From Planococcus halocryophilus (GTDB taxonomy: Bacteria; Bacillota; Bacilli; Bacillales_A; Planococcaceae), in contig NZ_CP016537.2 of the NCBI RefSeq assembly GCF_001687585.2, positions 468,001-532,000 on the forward strand: a DNA stretch of 64,000 bases, given 5' to 3'. Position numbers and translations under genes: made by a program. The first letter of the stretch is position 1; each line of letters opens with the position of its first letter. Below the pieces are notes generated by a model that saw nothing but the letters and a program-made list of their open reading frames with translations, was not told the origin of the DNA and did no database searches. Positions 17,049 to 25,378 of this stretch are shown piece after piece.

Positions 17049-17831
17049 TTGAAAAAGAAAATTACATTATTAATGATGATGGCATTAGCCGTTGTTTTGC
17101 TGAGTGGATGTTCGGCAGTAGAAAACAAAGAAGGCATGTTTTATACTGTTTTTGTTAAACCGTTCGACGTGTCATTGAATTATTTAGGTGACTTGTTTGG
17201 TGGAAGTTACGGTTTGGCTATTGTAGTTATTACTATTGTTATTCGTTTAGTCTTAATGCCGTTTATGTTGCGTACTTACAAACGTCAGCAAGGCATGAAA
17301 GTCAAAATGGATGCAATGCGTCCCGAAATGGAAGACATTCAAAAACGTATAAAAGAAACAAAAGACAAAGAAGAGCAAATGAAGTTGCAGCAGGAAATGA
17401 TGGGGCTTTACAAAAAGCATGAAGTAAACCCATTGAATATGGGATGTTTGCCTGTCGTTATCCAAATGCCGATCATTATGGGTCTGTATTTTGCCATTCT
17501 GCACTCACCGGATGTTCAAGCCCATGAATTTTTATGGTTTAGTCTAGGTTCTCCAGACATCATCATGACGTTGATTGCTGGAGCGGTTTATTTCTTCCAA
17601 GCAAGAGTTTCGTTATGGACAATGCCAGAACAACAACAAAAGCAGATGAAATTGTTTATTTACATTTCACCAATTATGATTATGTTCATTTCATTTACAT
17701 CGATGGCGGCTTTACCGGTTTATTGGACAGTCGGAGGGATACTTTTGATTATCCAAACCTTTATCGGTCGTAAATTCTATTCGAATCATCCAGAAAAAGC
17801 ACTTGAGTCAGTAGAAGAGAAAAAAGAATAA
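17049..17831 (+). CDS. yidC: Membrane protein insertase YidC/OxaA (SpoIIIJ-like)
   Basis: 260 residues from TTG, with AGG 8 nt upstream; a GTG five codons earlier is possible. Lipoprotein signal (L-L-S-G-C-S-A), five membrane segments, the hydrophilic-groove Arg in V-I-R-L-V-L-M-P-F-M and P-x-N-M-G-C-L-P-V-V-I-Q-M-P-I before helix 3. It inserts small membrane proteins alone or with SecYEG. Bacilli often have two copies (SpoIIIJ and YidC2); no MifM-type leader is visible upstream, so it cannot be assigned as the regulated copy. Confidence 0.93.
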   Translation: MKKKITLLMMMALAVVLLSGCSAVENKEGMFYTVFVKPFDVSLNYLGDLFGGSYGLAIVVITIVIRLVLMPFMLRTYKRQQGMKVKMDAMRPEMEDIQKRIKETKDKEEQMKLQQEMMGLYKKHEVNPLNMGCLPVVIQMPIIMGLYFAILHSPDVQAHEFLWFSLGSPDIIMTLIAGAVYFFQARVSLWTMPEQQQKQMKLFIYISPIMIMFISFTSMAALPVYWTVGGILLIIQTFIGRKFYSNHPEKALESVEEKKE

Positions 17832-17836
17832 TAAGG

Positions 17837-17865
17837 AGCCGGCAACTATTGCCGGCTTTCTTTTT
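17837..17865 (+). terminator. Intrinsic terminator after yidC
   Basis: AGCCGGCAA-CTA-TTGCCGGCT followed by TTCTTTTT. The next gene starts 20 bp downstream, so readthrough would feed it. Confidence 0.85.
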
Positions 17866-17880
17866 ATGGGAGATGTTTAG

Positions 17881-18126
17881 ATGAATATGAAATTAGTGCA
17901 AGGAGTAACGATTGCGCTTTTAAGTGTTACTTCACTTACTTGTTTAATATTTGGCTATTTAGAAGTGGCTGTACTGTTTATGACTGTGCTTTTCGCCATG
18001 ACAAATAGCTTCCGCTATCGTCAGATGAAAGCACAAGGAATGCACCGAGAAGCCAAATGGATGCTAGGGATGTCCGTCACTTTTGGCGTATTGTTCTTTG
18101 TTGTGTTAGCAACTATCCTTTTTTAA
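17881..18126 (+). CDS. Small membrane protein, 81 residues
   Basis: Three likely hydrophobic segments (about 5-25, 27-42 and 60-80) separated by a basic loop with Y-R-Q-M-K-A-Q-G-M-H-R-E-A-K-W. GGGAGA precedes the ATG. I do not recognise a named family. It sits alone between two terminators and seems to be an orphan inner-membrane protein. Confidence 0.6.
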   Translation: MNMKLVQGVTIALLSVTSLTCLIFGYLEVAVLFMTVLFAMTNSFRYRQMKAQGMHREAKWMLGMSVTFGVLFFVVLATILF

Positions 18127-18130
18127 AAGT

Positions 18131-18165
18131 AAAAGCACAATCTCTTTTATAGAGATTGTGCTTTT
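18131..18165. terminator. Bidirectional terminator
   Basis: Perfect 15 bp arms AAAAGCACAATCTCT (18131-18145, 18151-18165) around TTTAT. It ends the 81-residue gene and also contains the stop codon of the minus-strand small gene at 18147. Confidence 0.88.
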
Positions 18166-18260
18166 TGTGTATATTCATATTTTTCTTTCATACGTTCTTC
18201 AAGTAATATATCCAATTGACTCATCAATGCTTGAATATCATTTTCTGATATTTGATTCAC
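18147..18260 (-). CDS. Predicted 37-residue acidic/helical small protein
   Basis: GTG start with AAGGAG 9 nt upstream. The peptide is hydrophilic and probably all helical (N-Q-I-S-E-N-D-I-Q-A-L-M-S-Q-L-D-I-L-L-E-E-R-M-K, heptad-like spacing of I/L/M), ending in Q-K-A-Q-S-L inside the terminator stem. No family recognised. The ribosome binding site, the amphipathic pattern and the terminator argue that it is real. Confidence 0.5.
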   Translation of the reverse strand: MNQISENDIQALMSQLDILLEERMKEKYEYTQKAQSL

Positions 18261-18527
18261 TGTCGACAGCTCCTTAGGTATTTATACAGAGTTATTCGAA
18301 ATGCAATCGAATTTATGGGGGTATTTAGTTTTGAAAGCTAAATTTATTTTGGGGGTCTAATGTAATTGTTGAAGTAAATACTAAAATATAGGCGAGACAG
18401 TAAATTAAAACTGAAAAATAGGTTGGAATTTAATGCGGATTTTAAAAGAAAATGCCACAGGTTAACAAAGAATTTCAATCATAGAAATGGTAGAATAAGA
18501 AAGATATCAATAGAAGGAAGGCTTATT
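18261..18527. other. Intergenic region before D,D-carboxypeptidase
   Basis: 267 bp, AT-rich. An in-frame extension of the downstream gene starts at 18423, but it has no ribosome binding site and its residues do not look membrane-targeting. No other feature is convincing. Confidence 0.5.
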
Positions 18528-19376
18528 ATGAAGTTTTTAGATCAATTCAAACAAAAAAATAAAAAGTTTTACATAAAATGGACGGTGATTGGTATGTCGA
18601 CAATTATGGCAGCGCTAGTAGCATTTTGGTTATACATCAATGATTGGGACACTCGGCAAAGCATGAACGCATTAATAGAGGCAGTGGAAATTGAAGAACC
18701 CGCTACAGAAGCGCCAAAAGAGCAAGTTACAAAAGTTCCTGAATCTAAAAAGGTAGTAGAAGAACCTGTAGAAGAAAAGCCGGTAACAGAAGAGCCTGTA
18801 GAAGAAATAATAACCGATGCTACTGTCTATCCCCAAGATAAGGAATTGCCAAAAGGTCCAACAATCATTAACGGCGTGCTGGTGGCGAATAAACAACATC
18901 CGCTTCCCGACACGTATGCTCCTGGAGAAGTACCAGAAGCGCGCACAGCTTTTGAAGAAATGAAAGCTGAGGCGGCAAAAGTAGGGATTAACTTAAATGC
19001 ATTCAGTACGTATCGTAATTTCGCGCGACAAAAGCAGTTATACGAAAGTTACGTAGCGAAAGATGGCCAACAAGCAGCGGATCGTTACAGTGCGCGACCT
19101 GGATATTCTGAACATCAAACCGGTTTAGCGTTTGATATTGGTGAATCAGGACAAGAACAGCATTGGGCTTCTGCCTCATTCGGCGACACTGAAGGTGGCA
19201 AGTGGTTAGCGACTAATGCTCATAACTATGGATTTATTCTTCGTTATCCTGATGGGAAAGAGAAAATCACAGGATATATGTATGAATCTTGGCATTTCCG
19301 GTATGTTGGAAAAGACGTGGCCACGCAAATTTATGAAAAAGGCATTACACTAGAGGAATATTTAGAGGCCAAGTAA
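18528..19376 (+). CDS. D-alanyl-D-alanine carboxypeptidase, VanY/M15 family
   Basis: 282 residues; ATG chosen for GAAGGAAGG 8 nt upstream. One N-terminal membrane anchor (about 20-42), a linker with imperfect E-E-P-V repeats (about 55-95), then an M15 domain. Catalytic elements are S-x-R-P-G-Y-S-E-H-Q-T-G-L-A-F-D-I-G (Zn ligands His and Asp) and E-S-W-H-F-R-Y-V-G (catalytic Glu and third His). It trims the last D-Ala from peptidoglycan stem peptides outside the membrane. No van genes are near, so this is a cell wall maturation enzyme. Confidence 0.9.
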   Translation: MKFLDQFKQKNKKFYIKWTVIGMSTIMAALVAFWLYINDWDTRQSMNALIEAVEIEEPATEAPKEQVTKVPESKKVVEEPVEEKPVTEEPVEEIITDATVYPQDKELPKGPTIINGVLVANKQHPLPDTYAPGEVPEARTAFEEMKAEAAKVGINLNAFSTYRNFARQKQLYESYVAKDGQQAADRYSARPGYSEHQTGLAFDIGESGQEQHWASASFGDTEGGKWLATNAHNYGFILRYPDGKEKITGYMYESWHFRYVGKDVATQIYEKGITLEEYLEAK

Positions 19377-19380
19377 ACAA

Positions 19381-19415
19381 AAAGCGTCTTCGTTATTTTT
19401 ACGAAGACGCTTTTC
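19381..19415. terminator. Bidirectional terminator
   Basis: AAAGCGTCTTCGT and ACGAAGACGCTTTT enclose a T-rich loop, between the convergent vanY-like and cardiolipin synthase genes. Confidence 0.88.
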
Positions 19416-19427
19416 CTATGGAAAAAA

Positions 19428-20882
19428 TTATAAAATTGGTGCCAGCAAGCGAGCGATAGATTCTTTTGTTTTAACCCAACTGGTCCGGTGTAAGTACATT
19501 TCATACGTTAATTCAGTTGAAAGTTTCATATCTTGGTGGAAAAGTTCCGCAAGATCTGTTGATACTTTCTGATCATAAATAAAGGCATTTACTTCAAAGT
19601 TTAATTTGAAACTTCTTACGTCAATATTAGCGGTACCAACAGTAGACGCTTTATTGTCCGTTACAATCATTTTAGTGTGCAAAAAGCCATTTTCATAAGT
19701 GAATATGCGTGCTCCAGCTCTTAACATTTGACCTACATACGAATAAGTAGCCCAATAAACAAACGGATGATCAGGTTTATTCGGTATCATAATTCGAACA
19801 TCTATTCCAGATAAAGCAGCAATGCGAATGGCGTCATAAAAAGTAGCATCCGGAATAAAATAAGGAGTTTGTACATAAATATATTCTTTTGCTGAGTTAA
19901 TGAGCTTTACATATCCATCTTTGATTTGCTCCCAATCTTCATCGGGACCACTAGAGACGATTTGCATGGAAGTGTTTCCTTTAGCTTTTTTAGATGGGAA
20001 GAAAAATTCATCATGTTCGATATCGTGGCGTGTAGATGCCTGATTCCAATCGCGTATAAAGCGAGTCTGTAAAGGGTGGAGTGCTCCACCTTCGATGCGC
20101 AAATGAGTATCTCGCCAATATCCGAATTTCCGACTTAGCCCAATATATTCATCGCCGACGTTAAAGCCACCAATATAGCCAACTTCTCCATCAATCACGA
20201 CAATTTTGCGGTGATTCCGATAATTCAGGCGAGGATTGATGATAGGTAAAATAGAAGGGAAGAAGGTTTCGACTTCCCCTCCTGCAGCCATTAACTCTTT
20301 AAAATGTCGTTTTCTCAAACTACGTGAACCCATATCATCGTAAAGTAAACGTACTCTGACACCTTCTTTTGCTTTAGCAGTTAGAGCATCAACAATTCGA
20401 GTGCCCAGTTCATCTAAGCGGAAAATATAATATTGTACGTGAATATGATTAGTTGCTTTTTCAATGTCCTCAAGTAATGCATCGAATTTTTTTCGGCCGT
20501 CATTGAAGATTTGAATGCTGTTATCTTCAGTCAGGAGCGCACCATTATTCCGCAAGTGAAGGTAAATCAAATCCGCGTAGTCTTTCGTATCGGAATCATT
20601 AAATTCGAAGTTTTCATCATGTAATTGGTTCATTTGATGAGCAATCAAGCTCTCAATCCCGACTCGTTTTGTGCCTTCCCATTTGAAGAGCGTCTTTTTG
20701 CGCAACCTTCTGCCTAAAAACAAATAAATAAAGAAACCAAAAATAGGAATAAAGAATAATACCAATAACCAAGCCCATGTACTTGAAGCGTCGCGTCTTT
20801 CAAGAAAAACGAGAGCTGCAGCAAGAAGGACGTTCAAAATAAAGATAAATGCAGTTAAAAAGCTGAGAATAGTTACAGTCAT
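19428..20882 (-). CDS. cls: Cardiolipin synthase
   Basis: 484 residues from an ATG with GGAG 8 nt upstream. Two N-terminal membrane segments (about 5-25, 35-58) followed by two phospholipase D motifs: H-x-K-x-x-x-x-D variants N-H-R-K-I-V-V-I-D-G near 215 and H-T-K-M-I-V-T-D-N near 400. Condenses two phosphatidylglycerols to cardiolipin plus glycerol. Firmicutes of this group often carry more than one copy, so essentiality is not implied. Confidence 0.93.
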   Translation of the reverse strand: MTVTILSFLTAFIFILNVLLAAALVFLERRDASSTWAWLLVLFFIPIFGFFIYLFLGRRLRKKTLFKWEGTKRVGIESLIAHQMNQLHDENFEFNDSDTKDYADLIYLHLRNNGALLTEDNSIQIFNDGRKKFDALLEDIEKATNHIHVQYYIFRLDELGTRIVDALTAKAKEGVRVRLLYDDMGSRSLRKRHFKELMAAGGEVETFFPSILPIINPRLNYRNHRKIVVIDGEVGYIGGFNVGDEYIGLSRKFGYWRDTHLRIEGGALHPLQTRFIRDWNQASTRHDIEHDEFFFPSKKAKGNTSMQIVSSGPDEDWEQIKDGYVKLINSAKEYIYVQTPYFIPDATFYDAIRIAALSGIDVRIMIPNKPDHPFVYWATYSYVGQMLRAGARIFTYENGFLHTKMIVTDNKASTVGTANIDVRSFKLNFEVNAFIYDQKVSTDLAELFHQDMKLSTELTYEMYLHRTSWVKTKESIARLLAPIL

Positions 20883-21009
20883 TGGAATTCTCCTAACGTG
20901 AAATTCGTAAGCATAGAAGTTTTTAGCTATACTATCCGGCAAAAAAATAGCTGATTTATTTGAAAGTGTAATAGCGTGAAACGCCTAACAATTGAGTGAT
21001 TCAAAAAAA

Positions 21010-21034
21010 CCAGCCTCTTAAAAGATAAGGCTGG
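21010..21034 (-). terminator. Intrinsic terminator of the squalene/phytoene synthase cluster
   Basis: CCAGCCT and AGGCTGG arms; on the minus strand the hairpin is followed by a seven-base T run. Confidence 0.8.
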
Positions 21035-21040
21035 AGATAG

Positions 21041-21871
21041 TTAGCTTAATCGCTCTTCTTGTTTCAATTGCTCTACAATACCTTCAACTTCTACCCGGCT
21101 CATCTTCTCTTTTCCTGACTTTAATGCTTTGAGCGTACTATGAGCTAATGCTAATGGAACTTTGCAGAACATTAAAATCCGTTTATTTTTAATGGGTTTT
21201 ACGTAGAGATCTGCTTTTGCCAAATTGTTTTTAGCGTAGTTGAACATATCTTCACGTGTCCAACCTTCCGGTACGAAAGTTACGCCGCGCTCGAAATCTT
21301 CATCGTAATTTCGAAGCATATTGACTGCTTGCAACCCGCGACCAAAGGCAATAGCATGATCAGGATCTGTTACCGTTCCATCATGCCAGTACCAAATGTC
21401 GGAAAGCATCGTGCCAACAAGACCAGCCACGTAATACGTATATTCATCTAAATCTTCTTTTGTTAGAATAACCCAATTTTTTTCTACCCACTTGGACATA
21501 CCGCCGGCCATAATAGCTGTGGATTCCATTACTTTGCCTCTAATTTCTTCAGGGCAGACATGGATCCAGTCTGCTAAGCGCATCGTAACAGGTGGTAGAA
21601 ACTCTTTATAAGGAGTAACAAGGTCCAAATAAGACTGCTCATCAAAACCTGTTTCCAACATTTTTTGAATCGTGCTCAGCAATTTGATTTTAGCTTGATC
21701 ATCCAGTTTCGGGTGATCTTCAATTTCATCAATCGCTCGCATACAAAGGTAAGCAGAGCCGACAGTTTTCTTTAAAATAGGATCTAAAAAGCTGATTGGG
21801 ATGAAAAAGGTCCGGCTCGTTTCTTTTAGCATCATTAAGGACTCTTTTTGTAAATTCGAAACTTTGCTCAT
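21041..21871 (-). CDS. Squalene/phytoene synthase family protein
   Basis: 276 residues from ATG with a GGAGG-like site; further open codons upstream are unlikely to be used. The first metal motif is intact (D-E-I-E-D, 48-52, preceded by A-Y-L-C-M-R-A-I). The second, normally N-x-x-R-D-x-x-E-D, reads N-M-L-R-N-Y-D-E-D at 184-192, with Asn188 where the first Asp is expected. Family members join two prenyl diphosphates head to head. Planococcus makes C30 carotenoids with a similar enzyme, but the altered motif and absence of crtN nearby make the product uncertain. It is the last gene of the glycosyltransferase-phosphatase cluster. Confidence 0.82.
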   Translation of the reverse strand: MSKVSNLQKESLMMLKETSRTFFIPISFLDPILKKTVGSAYLCMRAIDEIEDHPKLDDQAKIKLLSTIQKMLETGFDEQSYLDLVTPYKEFLPPVTMRLADWIHVCPEEIRGKVMESTAIMAGGMSKWVEKNWVILTKEDLDEYTYYVAGLVGTMLSDIWYWHDGTVTDPDHAIAFGRGLQAVNMLRNYDEDFERGVTFVPEGWTREDMFNYAKNNLAKADLYVKPIKNKRILMFCKVPLALAHSTLKALKSGKEKMSRVEVEGIVEQLKQEERLS

Positions 21872-22057
21872 CTCAATTCCCTCCTGTTGTGTGTATTGAT
21901 AGTACATAATTTTATGTATAACATCGCTTCTAATGAAAAAATGGCTTCCTACTAAATATAAACCATCTAGATGAAAAAACAAACAAATACCCCGTAAGCT
22001 AAAACTTTGTACAAAAAAAGCCCCTTTAAACAAATTTTTATGCTTAAAAGGGAAGAC

Positions 22058-22777
22058 TCATTTCGTATAAAAATGGTGCCAAGCTTCATGGATTCCACCA
22101 GCATAGCTATTCATAGCCCGATAGATTGAAGGATGTTTTTGTTGTTCGAGCAATTCAGGCTGCGCGTTTCCAACGATAACAGAAGGAAAGCCCATAGTTA
22201 GCATCTCTGCGTCATTTCCAGAATCACCAGCTACTAGTAATTTAGCGTTATTCAGCTGATACTTATTTAAGATGTATTGAAGCGCTTGTCCTTTTCCGCT
22301 ACCTGCCGGAAGAATATCGACATCACGTCCACCGCTATATATTAACTTGTACGTAATTCCCGCTTGATCAAGCGCTGTGCGAAATGCTTCTACGATATTA
22401 ACGTCAGTTGCATAATAAGAGCAACGGTTTGTGACGGGAAGCTTTTGAGAAACTAAATCAGGAATTTGGCAAGCAATGGCATCTATTTTTTCAGGCATCC
22501 AAGATTGTTCTAAATGCTGTGACCATGCTAAGTCTTGTTCTAATGTGTCTCCTATATAAATAGCTGTTCCAACGTCTGTAATCAGTACGTCAGGAACCGG
22601 TAAATTTTCCTCGTTGATAAGTGATAGAGCAGATTCATAATGCCTGCCGGTAATATAAATTAACGATACGTTGTACGGCTGATTGTTATAAAAACTGAGT
22701 AGTGTTTGCAAACTGTTTTGATCACCGACGAGTGTTCCGTCCAGATCGGTTGCTAATAAATGCGTTGCTGCGTGCAC
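22058..22777 (-). CDS. HAD-IIB phosphatase, sucrose-6-phosphate phosphatase-like
   Basis: 239 residues. Motif I D-L-D-G-T (Asp11 nucleophile, Asp13), I-T-G-R-H, a cap domain, and late G-D-S-G-N-D-A-E-M-L. The sequence pattern resembles sucrose- or mannosylfructose-phosphate phosphatases. It overlaps the glycosyltransferase gene by 56 bp, which is strong evidence of joint function: the transferase would make a sugar-phosphate disaccharide and this enzyme would dephosphorylate it. Confidence 0.85.
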   Translation of the reverse strand: MHAATHLLATDLDGTLVGDQNSLQTLLSFYNNQPYNVSLIYITGRHYESALSLINEENLPVPDVLITDVGTAIYIGDTLEQDLAWSQHLEQSWMPEKIDAIACQIPDLVSQKLPVTNRCSYYATDVNIVEAFRTALDQAGITYKLIYSGGRDVDILPAGSGKGQALQYILNKYQLNNAKLLVAGDSGNDAEMLTMGFPSVIVGNAQPELLEQQKHPSIYRAMNSYAGGIHEAWHHFYTK

Positions 22778-23984
22778 GAATAATCACCTCATATAATGAA
22801 TTGATGCGAGAAGAAATAGTATCCCAATCAAAGTCTTTGCGAGCAATCTTTTCAGCTTGGCGACTTAATCTCTCTGTCAAAAGTGTATTTGCTGACAAAA
22901 CATCCATGGCAATAGCTAAATCGATTTCGTTTTTCGTCTCAACTAAAAGCCCGGAAATGCCATCTTGAACGACATTTTTTAATCCCCCTACATTTGAAGC
23001 AATAACGGGACTCCCGCAAGCTTGCGCTTCTGCAGCAACCATTCCAAAAGATTCATAGAAACTCGGCACAATTGTAGCAGTAGCCGAATTGAATAATAGA
23101 GCCAACTCTTCTTGGCTTTGAGGACCTAAAAACTCTACTCGATTTTCGATGCCTTTAATAGCCGCCCGAAGTTTTTCATCTTTAGGTAACCCTGTTTCTA
23201 AATCAAAATTTTCTATGTCTCCGCCGGCAATAACCAAGTGTGGAGTTTCTGTATATTTACTTTTTTCAACCAACAATTGGAACGCTTTTAATAAAGTGAA
23301 AATTCCTTTCGTAACTTCTAGTCTACCCGCAAAAACAAAGAGGGGATTGCTGTAACCGAATTTTTTGCGCAAATGTGTTCGGTTACCTCGTACTTTAAAC
23401 GCCTGGTCTACTCCAATTGGAACAACTTGTATAGGAGAGGGCGAGTTTATGTGAAATTCGATTAATTGTTTTTCGTTATTAGTAGTTGCTAATACATAAT
23501 CAGTGTTTTTCAAAATTGCTTTTTCTGCATTTATCCGGCGTTGATCATGAATGCCTGTTGCCCGTTCTTTTGCCCAAGCAAGTGAATGGGTTGTGTGTAC
23601 ATAAGGCAATCCAAATTCTTTTTTTAATTTCTTTCCGATTAATCCTGATAACCAGTAATGGGTATGAACAATATCGTAAGACGCTAAATTCAACGTAGTT
23701 TTCAACTCTTCGTAAAATGCTGGAAGCATAGAATACATTTCATCTTTGGAAACAAATCCTTTATGTCCAGCTTCTAATCTTACGACACGGCATGTAGCGC
23801 CGAACGTTTCTATTTGAGGTTCTGAAGAGTCACACCAATGAGTGGCGACATCAACTTGCCAACCTTTATTTTCTAATGCGAGTGCTAATTGCTTAACATA
23901 ATTGTTTTGGCCGCCCGATTGTTTACCACCGAGCTTAGCTAAAGGATCGCCATGATCCGAAATAAATAATGCTTTCTTGTTCAT
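22722..23984 (-). CDS. GT4 glycosyltransferase, sucrose-phosphate-synthase-like
   Basis: 420 residues from ATG (AAAGGAG nine bases before; TTG one codon earlier is also possible). The opening H-G-D-P-L-A-K-L-G-G-K-Q-S-G-G-Q-N-N-Y-V is characteristic of sucrose-phosphate and related synthases. The C-terminal domain has E-S-F-G-M-V-A-A-E-A, the nucleotide-sugar E-x7-E motif. Expected to transfer glucose or another hexose from UDP/GDP-sugar to a sugar phosphate in the cytoplasm. Sucrose, mannosylfructose or another compatible solute are all possible. Confidence 0.85.
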   Translation of the reverse strand: MNKKALFISDHGDPLAKLGGKQSGGQNNYVKQLALALENKGWQVDVATHWCDSSEPQIETFGATCRVVRLEAGHKGFVSKDEMYSMLPAFYEELKTTLNLASYDIVHTHYWLSGLIGKKLKKEFGLPYVHTTHSLAWAKERATGIHDQRRINAEKAILKNTDYVLATTNNEKQLIEFHINSPSPIQVVPIGVDQAFKVRGNRTHLRKKFGYSNPLFVFAGRLEVTKGIFTLLKAFQLLVEKSKYTETPHLVIAGGDIENFDLETGLPKDEKLRAAIKGIENRVEFLGPQSQEELALLFNSATATIVPSFYESFGMVAAEAQACGSPVIASNVGGLKNVVQDGISGLLVETKNEIDLAIAMDVLSANTLLTERLSRQAEKIARKDFDWDTISSRINSLYEVIIRARSNAFISNRSGRNTRR

Positions 23985-24245
23985 CAAGCTCAGCTCCTTT
24001 TTACTTTTTTAAAAAAAGGCATCATGAATGTTTACCCGGATTTTAGAATTTTTAATCATTTATTTAGAGATTTGGTTCTTTTCGACTGGTGGAAATTCTT
24101 AGTAACGAGAAAAACAGTAATATAGCTTTACCCCATAAATCTAAAAGATAATCCACAATATTCCACTTTTAAAGAAATGAATTTGAGTCTCTTGGTTCAC
24201 TGCATTAGAATGAAGTCACAAGACTTTTGGAAACTAGGTGTTTAC

Positions 24246-25361
24246 ATGAAAACATTAATTATTATTGGTTCAGGAATTTTAGGCGCATCTGCTGCATACC
24301 ATGCAGCAAAAGCTGGAGCAGCTGTCGTCTTAATAGACCGTGGCGATAAAGGACAAGCAACAGGAGCTGCAGCTGGAATCGTCTGTCCATGGATCTCTCA
24401 ACGTAGAAACAAAGCTTGGTACAATTTAGCCAAAAGTGGAGCTAAATATTATCCAGAATTGATTTGTGAGCTCGAAGCTTTAGGCGAACAGGATACAGGC
24501 TATAAACAAGTAGGCATTGTTAGCATTCATGAAGACAGTAAATTAGATAAAATGGAACAAAAAGCATATGAGCGAAGAGTTGATGCGCCTGAAATGGGTG
24601 ACATTAAAAGGTTATCGTCAGAAGAAACAAGAGAAGTTTTTCCTTATGCAACGGAAGAGTATGGAGCACTTTGGGTAAGTGGAGCGGCTCGGGTTGATGG
24701 AAGAGCTATTCGAGATGCGTTAATTTCGGGTGCAGTAAAGCTTGGAGCAGAACGCGTAACGGGAGATGCAGAATTATTGGTTGAAGAAGGGCAAGTTATT
24801 GGTGCTAAGGTAGCTGGTAAACAAATTATTGCAGACCGAGTTATTTCAACAGGAGGTGCATGGGCAGCAGAGTTATTCAAACCATTGGGATTGGATTTAG
24901 ACATTGTGCCACAAAAAGCCCAAATTCTTCATTTACGTGCTGAATCTCAAGCAACGGGAGATTGGCCGGTTGCCATGGTTCCTTATGGTCAATATATAGT
25001 CCCGTTTGCGGATGGCAAAATTGTTGCCGGTGCAACGCATGAAAATGGAGTGGGGTTTGATGACAAGCTGACAGCAGCAGGAATTCATCATATTCTTGAT
25101 AAAACTTTAGAAGCGGCACCCGGACTTGGTAAAGCAGAAATGGCAGGGGCTGCCACTGGTTTTCGTCCCGCTACAACAAGTGCACTGCCGTTTATCGGTC
25201 AAGTTCCGGGATATCCGAATTTTTTTGCGGCTAACGGATTGGGTGCTTCAGGTTTGACTGCAGGTCCGTATTTAGGTGCACAGTTGGCAAAACTAGCACT
25301 CGGGGAACCTGTCGGTATCGATTTGAGTCTTTACCGAGTAGAAGATGCGTTCAGGAGCTGA
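24246..25361 (+). CDS. FAD-dependent amine oxidoreductase (DAO family)
   Basis: 371 residues; ATG chosen with AGGTG upstream, ignoring a 23-codon extension. N-terminal G-S-G-I-L-G-A-S-A-A-Y-H and G-x-x-x-G-A-A-A-G-I-V-C-P-W form the FAD fold of D-amino acid dehydrogenases and glycine/sarcosine oxidases; the late R-P-A-T-T-S-A-L-P-F-I-G and G-L-G-A-S-G-L-T motifs bind the flavin too. Substrate is probably an amino acid or N-methyl amine. Followed after 17 bp by a GNAT-aminotransferase fusion gene, so they form an operon. Confidence 0.85.
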   Translation: MKTLIIIGSGILGASAAYHAAKAGAAVVLIDRGDKGQATGAAAGIVCPWISQRRNKAWYNLAKSGAKYYPELICELEALGEQDTGYKQVGIVSIHEDSKLDKMEQKAYERRVDAPEMGDIKRLSSEETREVFPYATEEYGALWVSGAARVDGRAIRDALISGAVKLGAERVTGDAELLVEEGQVIGAKVAGKQIIADRVISTGGAWAAELFKPLGLDLDIVPQKAQILHLRAESQATGDWPVAMVPYGQYIVPFADGKIVAGATHENGVGFDDKLTAAGIHHILDKTLEAAPGLGKAEMAGAATGFRPATTSALPFIGQVPGYPNFFAANGLGASGLTAGPYLGAQLAKLALGEPVGIDLSLYRVEDAFRS

Positions 25362-25378
25362 AAAGGAGGCGTGGAAAT

